Below are positions 46,020 through 57,309 of a stretch of DNA of 64,000 nucleotides, piece by piece; the first letter of the stretch is position 1; the number at the start of each line of letters is the position of its first letter. Made by a program: the position numbers and the translations under genes. Source of the stretch: Poa pratensis. Taxonomy: Eukaryota; Streptophyta; Magnoliopsida; Poales; Poaceae. Below the pieces are notes generated by a model. That model saw only the letters and a list, made by a program, of their open reading frames with translations, searched no databases and was not told the DNA's origin. The stretch spans positions 44,034,316 through 44,098,315 of the forward strand of contig CAMZMU010000107.1 in the NCBI GenBank assembly GCA_947311845.1, written 5' to 3'.

Positions 46020-46200
46020 GGAGACCATATCCATCTAGGTCTTGTAGTTTTAATGGGCGCATTGGCCGCCATCTTGCTTCGTCGCCTCGTTGTTGATTTA
46101 TTTTTTGTGGGTGGACATGTTTGTGTTGTTGTCTCAGCAAATCTCCGATTCTATGGTCGTTCTTTTATTTATAAAGCGGGGCGAAAAACAATTTCAAAAG
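46020..46200 (+). mobile_element. LINE 3'-end remnant
   Basis: The stretch ending TTTATTTATAAAGCGGGGCG followed by an A-rich tail looks like the 3' end of a plant LINE. No coding remains, so family and limits are approximate. Confidence 0.4.
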
Positions 46201-46570
46201 GTTTTTCTGCGGCTCAAAACAAGTGACTATGGTAAAGATGCTCGATCCAATTGAACAAAAATATGAACAAGGAGAAGAGGAAGTCAGGGCCATCCCCGGA
46301 AATATTAACGAACCTAAGTGTGTTTATTACATCCACAATTGAATAGCTATACAGTCTTGCAAGGCCAACAAAAACTGATAATCTATCTAAGCAGCTGTTC
46401 CCGGCGCCTCTCCGTCACCAGCTTCAACTTGGATCGCTTGAAGTACAGTATTTCTTGTGCTTAACATCCACAGGAATGGACATGTTGCGTATATACATAC
46501 TTTTGTGTCTTCTTCTGCTAAATTGCACCTTCAATTTCCTCCGGCGCACCGGGGAACTGATCGATGGATA

Positions 46571-46891
46571 TCAGTTGTAGTCTCCGCCTCGCCCGGGCTT
46601 CTGCTGCTGGACGACGATCCGCGCCGGGAGCGGGCGGCCGGTGCCGGAGCCTCCGCAGCTGCTGCAACGCTTGCGGCCGGAGCCGGAGCAGGTCCCGCAG
46701 CCGACGTCGCCGTCGGACCAGCGGTTGCAGAGGCACTCCTCCCGGCCGGTGCCGCTGCACGTGGAGCACCGCGGCCGCGCGTCCCACCTGGAGGACGCCG
46801 GCAAGCCGTCCTCCCACAGGGCCCGGTTCGCCATCGCCACGCCCGCCAGCATCCCGAGCCCCGCCGACGCGATCGTTATCGGCCCAACCAT
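46571..46891 (-). CDS. Small DnaJ-type cysteine-rich (CxxCxGxG) protein
   Basis: A single-exon gene of 106 residues. A hydrophobic N-terminal segment (ITIASAGLGMLAGVAMANRA, about residues 5-24) could be a membrane anchor or part of a targeting peptide. It is followed by four cysteine motifs of the DnaJ zinc-finger kind: CSTCSGTG, a degenerate CLCNRWSDGD, CGTCSGSG and CSSCGGSG. There is no J domain. Proteins of this type in plants act in plastids or mitochondria as thiol or chaperone-like assembly helpers; which of these applies here I cannot tell. The start has good plant context (GCGAAGATGG), and the frame is clean with GC-rich codon use. The second motif has lost its usual glycines, so zinc binding may be partial. 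Confidence 0.75.
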   Translation of the reverse strand: MVGPITIASAGLGMLAGVAMANRALWEDGLPASSRWDARPRCSTCSGTGREECLCNRWSDGDVGCGTCSGSGRKRCSSCGGSGTGRPLPARIVVQQQKPGRGGDYN

Positions 46892-47582
46892 CTTCGCCGC
46901 AATCCAAGAACCTCTCTTTCTTCCGCGCTCAGATCTCTCTAGCTTGCTTGCTAGCTACTGGAGATGGAACGAAGGAGGAGGAGTTGTCTTCTTGGTTTCC
47001 TTCCCGTATGTGTATGCTTGGCTGCTACTTGTAGGAGTGGAAAAAGATCTGAGTGTGTGTGTGGATGGCGGCGGTCGAGGCATAATTCTTCGATCTCTGT
47101 AGGATTTTCTCGAGTGGTTCCAAGACGAGTACGTGGTTGCGTGCTGGCTGTGTGGTGTGGCTATCATTCTGGTTTAGTCTGGAGGGTAGCGGAGGCGGGA
47201 AGGGAAGGCGTGTCCGCCTTGTTACCCTTTGCTTGCCTGCTTGTGCTTGGTCTGCATCTGTCGGCTACTCTGCTCCGGTGAGAGTTTCACGATTTCTCGC
47301 TTGCGTCTAGCGGTTTCGTGTGTGCTTCCTCAAGCTGCTTACTGTACGTGGGTGGCCTTGGTTTATTTAGTATCTGTTTGTTTTCTCCCCGTGTGTATTT
47401 CTTTGAGTGCTCTATTTCTTTCTTCGTTTTCGTCCTTCCATCATTTATTGTGGAGGCCATTAATTAATTGCTTTACGACTTGAAACGTGTTTTTATAGAG
47501 TAGGTGTTTCGCACTGTGCAATCTTTTAATGGAAACATTCTCCTTTATACAAAAATATGCAAAGAAAAAAGTAATTTTTTTC
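46892..47582. other. Upstream flank of the cysteine-rich protein gene
   Basis: Probable promoter and 5' UTR of the minus-strand gene near 46892-46950, then sequence without recognised features up to the Helitron end. Overlapping ORFs are not supported. Confidence 0.4.
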
Positions 47583-47619
47583 GTTGCTCCGTAGCAATGC
47601 ACGTACGAGTATTATGCTA
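47583..47619 (+). mobile_element. Helitron 3' terminus
   Basis: A hairpin TTGCT-CCGT-AGCAA (47583-47596) followed by TGCACGTACGAG and, 19 bases on, CTAG at 47616-47619 before a T. This is the plant Helitron 3' end pattern. The 5' terminus was not found upstream, so element length is unknown; it could include the cysteine-rich protein gene or only part of its promoter. Confidence 0.65.
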
Positions 47620-47939
47620 GTAGTATATTTCGAAACTAGTGCAGTTGCGTAAATACTGAAATCCCTACTATCATTTTCAAATCGGTGGTGACGGTGTCAA
47701 TATGGTGTGTTGCCAACAAACACAAAAGAAAAAACCGGGTACGACTCATTGGAGGCCGACCTCCACGGAGGTCGGACCACGCACGAGTACGAGAAACCAA
47801 CTTCATGATCGACGTGTGTCCCTCGTTCCAGTCTATGTTCCTCTTTGTTCTCCCGTGCTCGCGTGCAATCTCATGTCTTACATCAGTTGTGTGTGTGTCC
47901 CACAGTTTCGTTTTTTTCTTTTCATCTCGTAAGTACAAA

Positions 47940-48660
47940 CAAAATATAAGAAAACACAATATGGACTATGGACAATTCATAATATGCTACGGAAATACAA
48001 AAAGAACTCAACCCAAAGTACAAAATCTCAAAAATTACGGAAGTACAAAATCCTAAAATACAAAATTGCTGTTACGGAAGTACAAGACCTTAGCCCACCA
48101 GATTTCAAGCCACAGATTTGACACTGGTGTTTCGAAAAGTGGAATATTCTTTAGTGGTAGACGACGTGCACGTCGATAGCGAAACACCCGTGTTGACTTC
48201 ATCAATCTCAAGACATGACCCATCGGCTCAGTCTTTCGGAGGTGTAACAGGGGTAGGTCGTGCGTGTGTGCGTTCATAGGTGTGAGTGTACGTTAAGTGT
48301 CTGCGTTTGTACTGTATTTTGCAAAAAAAAGACCGAAAATACAAAATCCGGAAGTACAAATATGCTGAAACCAAAGTACAAAATTATAAGTATGGTAAAT
48401 ATTGAAGCACCGAATTCTCGCGCTGAGTACATAGTACACTGAAGCCCCGAATTATAACTATACTGAAAGCCAAAATACAAAAGTATTAGTACATTAAAAT
48501 CCAAAGTACACTAACTGAAAAAAAAGTCAAAATTTCCGCGCGAAATATAGAAGAATACTGAAAATTTTGAAGTACTAATTTTCTGAAATCCGAAATACAA
48601 AAGTATAAGTACTCTAAAACCCGAAATACAAAATTAGACTAGCCAAAAAAAAAAGAGAGC
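47940..48660. repeat. A-rich degenerate tandem repeat, split by Au SINE
   Basis: Irregular units based on GAAGTACAAAAT and CGAAATACAAAAGTAT recur from about 47990 to 48650. The Au SINE fragment at 48130-48328 lies in the middle. Confidence 0.6.
48130..48328 (+). mobile_element. Au SINE, 5'-truncated
   Basis: Matches the 3' two thirds of the SINE at 7565-7869: TTTAGTGGTAG, GTGTTGACTTCATCAATCTC, GGCTCAGTCTTTCGGAGGTG, GCGTTCATAGGTGTGAGTG, then TTGTACTGTATTTTG and an A tail. The Pol III promoter part is missing. Confidence 0.85.
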
Positions 48661-49745
48661 CGAAAATGAGTATGGGACATCGAGCCAACTTGCTCTGTAA
48701 CGTTACGCACAATCGATTCAGCTTGCTCATCACCTATGGCCCATGCACTGCTTCCGGCCCAGTCTAAACATCGCTAGGAAAAAAAGGAAATTATAAGATC
48801 TCTATCCATAGTTTTTTTTTTTTCGGCAGATCGCTATCCATAGTTCAGGCAACAGCAAGCACGTACCGATCTAATACAGTTTTTTCTGTTCCATATGATA
48901 CAATGCCTTCGGCCACAAGCAATCCATAGTTCCAACAGGCAACAGCAGGTACTGCTGCCTTTGCTGGCTCGCAGCACAACAGGCTGGTACCACAGAATTT
49001 TCCAAAAACGATCTTCAACACCAAAACCGCAGCAAACGTTGCAGGTAAAATCTCGCCGTCAGAACTAATAGAACAGACTAATGATTGAATATTTTAATTT
49101 GGAAACTTGAGCAATAGACATAGACCCGAACCGCAACCATAACGACCAAAACAATGGAGGTATATGACTGAAAGAGTTGGAGTATATCATTGCTGCTTTG
49201 CACATATGTCATTGCCCTTTGCAGTGCGCTCTTATCTTGTGCGAGCTTTGTCGCATTGATTCCTCCACCACGTGATGTATATCGTGTTCTCGGTCTCGTG
49301 GTCAACCTACTCCCACAGGTCGAGACGGGGCGAGTAATCCTTCGATGTTGTTATCGTTGCCGCCACGTCCTCGTCCATCTCAAAAAAAAAAAAAAAACAG
49401 AGTCCGCCTCTCCTCCTCCTCTTACGAACACACGTGCTGGACGCCGAGAATGCTCCTGGTCGTAGAGGATTTTCCGGACTGTATAGATATGATGGAGTTT
49501 CGGGAAGCCGCGGGGCGGCATGGTGTCATTGAGCGAACCAATATACTGTGTGCGATGCTACGACACAGTGCGCATGATTACGTATGAAAATTGTGTGCGA
49601 TACGTAGCACGTTTCGCAAAGAACTTCAGGCACCACTTGAACTACACGGCTTAAAATCCCTAGCATAACTGATAGAAATAACTCAGACGAAACGTACCAT
49701 CCATGTCTAATTGGGATTCAGGTTATCTGATCTGTTCGTCAATTA
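48661..49745. other. Intergenic sequence with one poly(A) retroposon-like tail
   Basis: No gene. A run of about 15 A at 49381-49395 follows CGTCCTCGTCCATCTC, as at the end of a retroposon, but no target duplication was found. Confidence 0.4.
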
Positions 49746-49868
49746 CTCTCTCGTCCATAAAAGGATGTCTTAAATTTATCTAAATTTGTATGTATCTAGA
49801 CATACTTTAGTGTGTAGATACAAGCATATTTAGGCAAAGTTAAAACATCTTTTTATGAACGGAGGGAG
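49746..49868. mobile_element. Stowaway MITE
   Basis: Paired ends CTCTCTCGTCCATAAAAGGA and CTTTTTATGAACGGAGGGAG with TA on both sides. Confidence 0.92.
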
Positions 49869-50609
49869 TATTATTTTTAGGGAAAGTGGTTATTATGCAT
49901 ATTTCGTTTTCTCTTCAGGTTAATACGGCCAATCGGTCGGCGGTCCGTGACTCGGTTTAAACCGGGGTGGTGCGGCGGCGTACTCCTACGGCGGCGGCGG
50001 CAACTTCACCGTGATCATGCATGAAAAGCGTCGGACGCGTATCACCTGCGGCCGCAGCGCGCGCCTGCCAGATCGTGGCTGCCGGCGAGTAATAACTTGT
50101 CCATGGATCTCCGCTAGCTGCACATCGAATCAAACCCGGCCGGTAGGCAAAAACAGTACGTACAAGTACACTTGTCTTCTTTCGAGGTTTGATATAGATA
50201 AACCCAACTGGATATCATCCCAGGCGCCCGTGATCCTGACCGCCGATCGAGCCGAACAGACGCCGTGGCGACGAGGGAATCGTCGTCGTTACCCACCCAC
50301 CAGTTGGTGAGCGCGTGCATCCAAACCGAACATTCGTCCGTCGTCTCCGTTTCCAAGCGCCTTAATTTCTCTACGCAGCTACGCTCGTCCTCCAATCCTT
50401 GCCCGTGATCGAATAATTAAGTTGCCGCGAAATGTGGATATTATCTGTCCGTTACTGAACATGTACACTTGTCATCTGCTAGAGATTTTCTGCCCCTGCT
50501 ACTGTTCTTGGCGTTCGTGGCAACTTTGGCCCCAGGCTTGCCTGTCCGACGACCAAAACAAGAAATCTAAAGAGGATTAACCAATGTAACAATGGTGTGT
50601 AAATTGCTA
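49869..50609. other. Intergenic sequence without recognised gene
   Basis: Partly GC-rich (49920-50120, 50220-50400) but no domain or exon pattern could be supported. Confidence 0.4.
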
Positions 50610-50735
50610 CTCCCTCCGTTCCAAATTAGATAACTTGCATTTCTCTACATACGGATGTATCTATACATGTAACGTGTCTACATGCATCCGCATGTGGACA
50701 AATGAAAGTTAACTAATTTGGAACGGATCTGGGAG
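50610..50735. mobile_element. Stowaway MITE
   Basis: Starts CTCCCTCCGTTCCAAATTAG, ends TTTGGAACGGATCTGGGAG (four extra bases near the right end), flanked by TA. Closely similar to the one at 27845. Confidence 0.92.
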
Positions 50736-51039
50736 TACTTCTGTAGTAGGCGTACCGCAGACGTAGTAGCATGGCTTTGATTCGTCGAATTCGGGAGGAC
50801 GGCTTGAATCACAACGCGCTGCATTCGATTTCTATATATCTTGAGTACTCCAGCTTATAGTTGTAGCTTCAACAGAGCCAAGAGCATTTCAGGGGCCGTT
50901 TTGTCTGAACAAGCGCTGTCCCTACTCTTCTTCGTTCCTGTCTTCCAGTGCCTACCTAGTGACTAACTAGCCTCTACCCGTCTACGGTGACCATGGTGTA
51001 CGTACTCGATGGTGGTATTTAGACCGCACACAATATTCA

Positions 51040-51900
51040 TGTCGATCTACATGTGTTGTCTCAGCTAACACAAGAGAAATTTATATATGCTCCCACCTGT
51101 GAGCTGTGGCTGCAGGATTCCATAGCTATAGTATACTCCCTCCGTCCCAAAATAAGTGTCTCAAAGTTGTACAAAAGTGAATATATCTATACTTGTTTCA
51201 TGTCTAGATACATCTACTTTTTGACAAATCTAAGACAGTTATTTTGAGACGGAGGGAGTACATAGCACTACTACTCTAGGTGCAGGTTGTTCCTGCCGAG
51301 CTTGGAAGCATCTGCGTGCACACGCGGCAGGATCTTGTAACTTGGGATTGGGTGCTACGAACCTCTCTCAACTTGGAATTGGAAACTAGCATCATGTCTT
51401 GCTATGCACACATTGCTTACTTGTAACGGTGGGGGCCGGGGGTGGGGGCGGACAGGTCAGCCCTGAACCACGATGCTGTTGTCTTGCAGGTTGGTATGTT
51501 CTTCATTTATCGAAAAAGAAAGAAGGTTCTTCGACTACATCCATTCGATCGGCATCTCACAAAAAAGGTGTTTGCAATGGTCCATACTCCAACTCACTAG
51601 TCTTTTGGTACCATCACGCTTTAGGTTACAGATAATTAATTTAGGCATGCAATGGCGCTACCTAACAAGGTTATGTGATCCGGTGAAAATCTCCACTACT
51701 TTATTATGGATGAGAGGAGACAACTCCAACAACTTGGATAATCTTAGTCATCAGTGCGACAGACCTGGCATAATTTTGTTTTTGGACTAGGCAATTGCAT
51801 CACATCATGACAAAGACCACAATCACGGGCATGTGTAAACAAAATGGAGGATGGTGCACTCAACTACATGTGCCATGTTGTCCTCCTTGTTCTCTAGGCT
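51040..51900. repeat. Diverged duplicated segment, copy 1 (copy 2 about 52850-53275)
   Basis: Shares order and sequence with 52850-53275: ATGTTGTCT, GGATTCCATAGC, TGTGATCC-GTGAAAAT, TCATCA-TG-GACA-ACCTGGCAT, TGACAAAGACCACAATCAC and ATGGAGGATGGTG. The Stowaway at 51136 is present only in this copy. No coding sequence is conserved between them. Copy 2 ends against the CACTA-like terminus at 53276. Confidence 0.7.
51136..51258. mobile_element. Stowaway MITE
   Basis: Starts CTCCCTCCGTCCCAAAATAA, ends TTTTGAGACGGAGGGAG, flanked by TA. Confidence 0.93.
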
Positions 51901-52166
51901 TATTTCTTTTGGAAATTTTTTAACCGCTGAATTTTGCTAATTTTTTGGAAAATCTTTGGTGGCCCATTAGTGCATAACATGAGGTGGGAGTAATGTTTAG
52001 TTCCACTTCCACACCGCTAGGTGGAAAAGAGTTTGACATCTTTACAAGTGCACTTCGTGTTAGCTTTATTCTGCTACTCCATCCCGTCGATCGCGTGCAC
52101 ATCCAACTTCCTCGTCGTATTAATTCTCATCATGATTGCTTCATACAAAATTGTTGAAGTATATAT

Positions 52167-52362
52167 ATTTTTTTGTGAATCACAGTACAACGCAGATGCT
52201 CACATACACGTGCACACACTCACCCCTATGAACGCACACACGCACACCCTACCCCTACGAGCACCTCCGAAAGACTGAGCCGGCGGTCGGGTTTTGAGAT
52301 TGACGAAGTCACCACAGGCGCCTCGCTGTCGACGGGAACGTCGCCTCCCACTGACGGCCAAA
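52167..52362 (-). mobile_element. Au SINE fragment, minus strand
   Basis: Reverse complement of the Au SINE 3' half: CTCACCCCTATGAACGCACA, CACCTCCGAAAGACTGAGCC, TGACGAAGTCACC and GGCGCCTCGCTGTCGACGGG. Poly-T at 52171-52177 is the tail. 5'-truncated. Confidence 0.88.
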
Positions 52363-52849
52363 AAAGACTAGCGAAAAAATATCTGGTGCATGTTAGGCAG
52401 CACTCCGCAAACACAGTTGCGCCGTAGATGGGGACACGTGTTCACCATCTTTGCGGAGGACCAAAAATACAATTAGCCGAGTGCTTTAGGTTGGCGGCAT
52501 GGTTTTACAATTCAGTGTGTATTCATCGAAATTCACTGAATTTCAGTGATTTCACTAGACACCGAAATAATTACCCTTTTTAATAATATTTTTAACTATT
52601 CAAAATGAATTTTAGGATAATTTTTTTGTCATTTGGTCGAAATAGAAAACCAAAGTCACTGAAATTCAGTGAATTTTACTATATTTCAGTGATTTCACAG
52701 CATTTCAGTGATTTCAGTGGTGGCCTAAATTTTTCCGAAACTGAAATTTAAAAGGGGCATGTATCAGCCTTTACTCAGACTCCGATAATAAGCTTTCGGC
52801 AAAGATCCAGACACACGGTTAACTGCAATTTTCCGGTAGTGCGCACACA
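52363..52849. other. Sequence with clustered TTTCAGTGA repeats, no gene
   Basis: ACTGAATTTCAGTGATTTCA and related forms recur at 52530-52560, 52660-52720. This suggests a decayed inverted-repeat element; it has no clear ends. Confidence 0.4.
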
Positions 52850-53275
52850 ATTTCAAAGTTGTTGCACACATGTTGTCTAAACTAACAGAGCTATGCAAGA
52901 TGCATTTATGCTGTCGCTTGTGAGTGGATTCCATAGCCAGCGGTAGTACTCTACGTGCCTGTTCTTCTTGCGGTGCTTGTTGGACGCATCTGCATGCATG
53001 CAGCATTATCTTATCTAGCTAAGAAGGTTGTGTGATCCAGTGAAAATGACCATTTCTTAATTATGGATCAGAAGAGACAGTTCCAAAATCTTGTTGTATA
53101 ATCTAAGTCATCAATGTGACAAACCTGGCATCTGCGTTTTGGACTAATGTAGTCGACCATGCAATTCCATCAGATCCTGACAAAGACCACAATCACTGGC
53201 AAAGTGGAAAGTTAAATATGGAGGATGGTGTATTCATGTATATCAGTATATGTGTCAAGATGTCCACCAGTTCTC

Positions 53276-53296
53276 TACTACAGGAATCAAGCTGTA
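53276..53296 (+). mobile_element. CACTA-like transposon terminus, left piece
   Basis: TACTACAGGAATCAAGCTG resembles a CACTA-superfamily end with the first C changed. Its continuation, TAATGCCGAGGCCCTAAACC at 55201 with further CTCGGCAT-type motifs to about 55350, is the usual subterminal sequence of such elements. The Helitron at 53297-55200 separates the two. The other end of the CACTA element was not found. Confidence 0.55.
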
Positions 53297-55200
53297 CTAG
53301 GGGATTAAGCGCGGCCTTCGCCGCACCCGTGGGCTAATTTTGAATTATTCAAACGTCGAATTTGATTATATGTTGTAGGTAGGTGTTTTTCCGTGTGTCC
53401 ATGTTGACATATTTGTCATACATTGTTCACCCATCAAATTATTATTGAAAGTGTCTGCATTTTTAAATTGCGCAGATTCGAGAATTAATGAAATGCAAAT
53501 GAGATTTTCATTTTAAGATTGTCTGCATTTTCAGAAATCGTTCAAATTCGGAAGTCATATATTCTTTCAATAGTTTTGATGCATTTAAATTCATTTTTAC
53601 GTTTACGAAAATACACAAATTTGGAAGGTGCATGAAAATTTGAAATTTGAATTACATCCAAATTTGAGTTTTGATCGTACGACGTGAATAGAAAGCGTTT
53701 ATTGATGTGCTCATGTTCAGATTTTTGTTGCATTCGTAGATATCGTGGTGGAGGAAAATTTAATTTGGAAATGTATTCGTACATATGGCGGTGCAGGAAA
53801 TTGTAAGTTGGAAATATTTAGATTTTGAAATTGTGCAAGTTTACAAATTATCGGAGTTGTTTGGAAACATATAAAAGTTATTAGGGAAAGAAAAGAAGAA
53901 TTAAAAGGAACACATAAAAGGTATTAGAGAAAGGAAAATGGAATAAAGAAAAAAAGGGAAAAAAAGAAGAAGAAAAATACGTCGCGGTTGTGCGGTTAGG
54001 AGGGAAAATACCGGAGAGTAAATTATTGAAATTTGGAAACGTCCGCATTTGGAAATGGGTTACATTACGAAATTGTTGGAATTCAGGGAAAAAAGTGTGT
54101 TGGTGAGCACATGGAAATTTGAAAGTTGAATTTACGTCGCGGTTGTGCGGTTAGGAGGGAAAATACCGGGGAGTAAATTATTGAAATTTGGAAACGTCCG
54201 CATTTGAAAATGGGTTACATTACGAAATTGTTGAAATTCAGGGAAAAAAGTGTGTTGGTGAGCACATGGAAATTTGAAACTTGAATTTTTGTCGTGCATA
54301 TTTATTTTTTGTGTGACTATTTTGACATATTTGTCTCCTTTTTTTTTGGCATATTTAAAATTATTGTTTTTGCATTATTTAGAATTTTTTCAAAATTATA
54401 GGAATAATTTGGGCCATTTTTCAAACAAAAAAAAAATTTAAAAAATTCTGACAGACTGGGCCCACTGTGACGTCGTGATGACGTCACAGGGGCCAGATCT
54501 GGCCGTCCCGCCCGCGGCGGCCCCGACCTCGCCGGCGGCGGTCCGGAGCGTTCCAGGACGCGGGTTGGGCGCGTTGGATGCGCCCCGTCGCGGGGAACTG
54601 GATGGTGGCGGCGCCGCCCGCAAATGGTCGCCGGAGCGACCGCCGGCGGCGAGCGAACGCGGCGGACCCCCGCGGCACCGCGGCGGCGATTGCCATGCCT
54701 GTGCGGCGCGCCGGCAAGCGGCGCTTGGCGAGGAGGGAGCGGCGCGGACGGCGGAGTCGCCCGTTTCCTTCGATCTGGCGGGGGAGGTTCGTGGCGGCGT
54801 AGCAGGGCGTCGGCAGCGCCGGCGACGTCGCCGTCGCGCGCGAGAGAAAAGAGAGAAGAGAGCTGTGCGTGGACGTGTTTTCAAAAAAGTCCTCCAGTTT
54901 TCCGGTAATTACAGAAACGTCCTTTGCTGTGAATTTGCTGGACTGCGGAGTTTGGTGCTGGATTTTCGGGGGTTTTCATGCGAATTGGCGCGGTGACCGT
55001 CTGCGACCGGGGCAACCGGCGGGTGACCGGGACGCGTGGCGCGGCGTGATTGGCTAAAAATAGCCATGAACAGTAGCCGGGTGGTTTGGGGGGGACGTGG
55101 CCGCATCTCGGCCGTCCGTCGCGCCGATCGGACGGCCGTGGATTGCGCGCGACGTGGACGAATGACAGGAGGAGAATCCTTCAGCCTTTTATATATAGTG
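53297..55200 (-). mobile_element. Non-autonomous Helitron, about 1.9 kb
   Basis: On the minus strand the element begins CACTATATATAAAAGG (55200) after a host A. It ends with a hairpin GCGGCGAAGGCCGC (53311-53324) and CTTAATCCCCTAG (53297) before a host T. The A/T insertion site, terminal hairpin and CTAG are Helitron hallmarks. There is no Rep/helicase. Minus-strand order: a GC-rich first part (54450-55150) and an AT-rich second part with a 155-base tandem duplication. Similar in plan to 23452-25212. Confidence 0.75.
53978..54287. repeat. 155-bp tandem duplication inside the Helitron
   Basis: Two nearly identical copies, each beginning TACGTCGCGGTTGTGCGG (53978 and 54133). Confidence 0.92.
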
Positions 55201-57229
55201 TAATGCCGAGGCCCTAAACCATCGGCATGTACCAAAAAGCCGTCAGCAAAGGTAAATGCTGACGGTTGCCCTCGGCATATTCTCCCACAGCAATTAGGCG
55301 GATGGCCATCAGCATATAGGAGCCGGACGATATAAGGTTAATTATGCCGAGCGTTTTGCGTGGTTTTCAGGAAAAAAAACGTCGACAAAAAAAATGCATG
55401 GTACCGTCTGTATGAGGATGTCGGGGGTGTTTGCCGACCACCAGGCCTGTATATTTTTTAACAATGGGTTGAGTTAGCATGCCTGGACATATAATTATGG
55501 TGTAAAAAGGAAAAGGAACGTACTTACATCCTGCTGCAGTTATCCTTGTATTATTAAACACATTGCAATTGAATCAAAACATCATTTGAAAATTTCTTTC
55601 AAAAAACAATATTTATTCAAATATTCATATCAGTAATGTTCAATAACATCATTTGAATTGAACATTACCGATTTGAAATATTCTTGTATGTGAAGTTAAA
55701 ATAAATAGAAAATATGAATCAAATACAAGAATATTCCATTTATATCATGATCCTTTTCAACATATGTTGGCCAAATGTGAAGCACAAAAGACATAAAATA
55801 AGATTACAATTGAAGAAAGGTAATTTCCTAAAGCTAGCTAATCTTGATCTTGTTCTCCATTTTCTATTGATCACCTACAAAACAACAAGAAAGACAAGAA
55901 AGGTTTTGTTATGATTAAAATGTTTAGCTTACAACAAATTTTGATGTTGTAAACTAGGCAATGGAGATAAAAAATAGATGTTTTGATCCCCAAATGGTGA
56001 TTAGCTAGATATATTTGTTTTCTTAGTAAACGTAGGCGGCATTTGGATCATGAGACATCAAGCAATGAGGCAACTAGGGACAAGGGGAACATTGAAAAAA
56101 ATGTAAGCAATTGTTGATCATGCTATGCTATCGTGAGAATGCAATTTCATCATTGACACTAAATAAGAAGTACCCTACTTAGGGTCTATGGATCTAGGGT
56201 TGAGGCAGTTTTAATGTAGTTATAAACAAGTCCTCGAGCCTATACCGTACACCCTTTTACCATATTAGTGTGTGAGGTTTTTTCATCGCCCGGACAAAAC
56301 AAAACAATGGCATACTAATAGAAAACTAGCATGTTAACTATATTTAATGTAGTGGCATATTAACTGTAGTGAAAATGAAGCTTTACATTGGCCCTAAAAA
56401 ATTATCATGTTCATCACTCCTAAAAACAATGATAAGTTCATCGGTCCTGAAAACAATATGGGAGGTCGGTTTGTTATCCTCCGGTCCGGTTGGAGGCATT
56501 TTCGGCCAGGCTCCTCTCATGGTGATGTCGGATCAAAACGAGATGACATCGCAACATGTGGACTCGCTCGTGTGTCACAGGGGAGAGGATCCCTCCACAT
56601 AAGTGTCGTCTTTGTCTTTTTCATGTCCCTCCATGGCTGGTCGGCAAGTACCGGTGTCATCACCGACTTCTCCTCTCCTCACGGGCCACCTCCTTCTCCG
56701 TACATCTACCCAAACAATAAACTGAGAAGGCACACTTACACGCCGAACTCACTCTATCAACGGAAGTCAACAAGAAAGTGAGGTCACCCCGAGTGGCTCC
56801 GCCACACCGCCTCCATATCAGGGAGATCGAGGGAGAGAGTGAGTTAGAATTTTTCTGAGAGTTACTGCACGGTATATAATGTCGTGGTTCATGGGCAATG
56901 GTTGACCTTGTTACACCATTCATCCGACCCACATCAGAAACAAGTCTAGTAAAATTTCCTTGATCCATGTGGCCTACCCAGGTTTGCAACAGCCTATTGA
57001 CCTTCGTTGATGTGGCCTGCCCCACGGGTGCCCACACACGTCTTTTCATTTTACCTTGTCCGATGTGAGTCAAGTGACCAATGGGGTATCCTTAGGTCAT
57101 GCTAGTGTGTTCAACCAACATAGATGACAGACTAGTAATAAGATGAGTGCTGCATAAGTTAATTCCATATGTAATCTTTATTGCGGTTGTCGTAAAACTA
57201 TTGAGATTTTTAATTGTTTTCTAATAGAT
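55201..57229. other. CACTA-like subterminal sequence, then intergenic DNA
   Basis: 55201-55350 has repeated CGGCAT/GCCGAG motifs of CACTA type. The rest is AT-rich, then moderately GC-rich near 56450-57060, without any gene I can support. Confidence 0.45.
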
Positions 57230-57308
57230 GATGCTCGCAATAACGGATGATTGTGTGCGCCAATCGATACAGATGTGGGGTTTTTTCATTCTATTTCAAA
57301 AAAAAAAA
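57230..57308 (+). mobile_element. LINE 3'-tail remnant
   Basis: GATTGTGTGCGCCAATCGAT followed by ACAGATGTGGGG and an A run (57298-57309). It corresponds to the tails of LINE 1 (near 6028) and LINE 2 (near 10662), so this is the last part of a related, heavily truncated LINE. Confidence 0.6.
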
Positions 57309-57309
57309 A

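Noticed and set aside
48053..48330. tRNA gene
   Set aside because: The tRNA-like resemblance is that of the Au SINE; no complete cloverleaf was seen here or elsewhere in the window.
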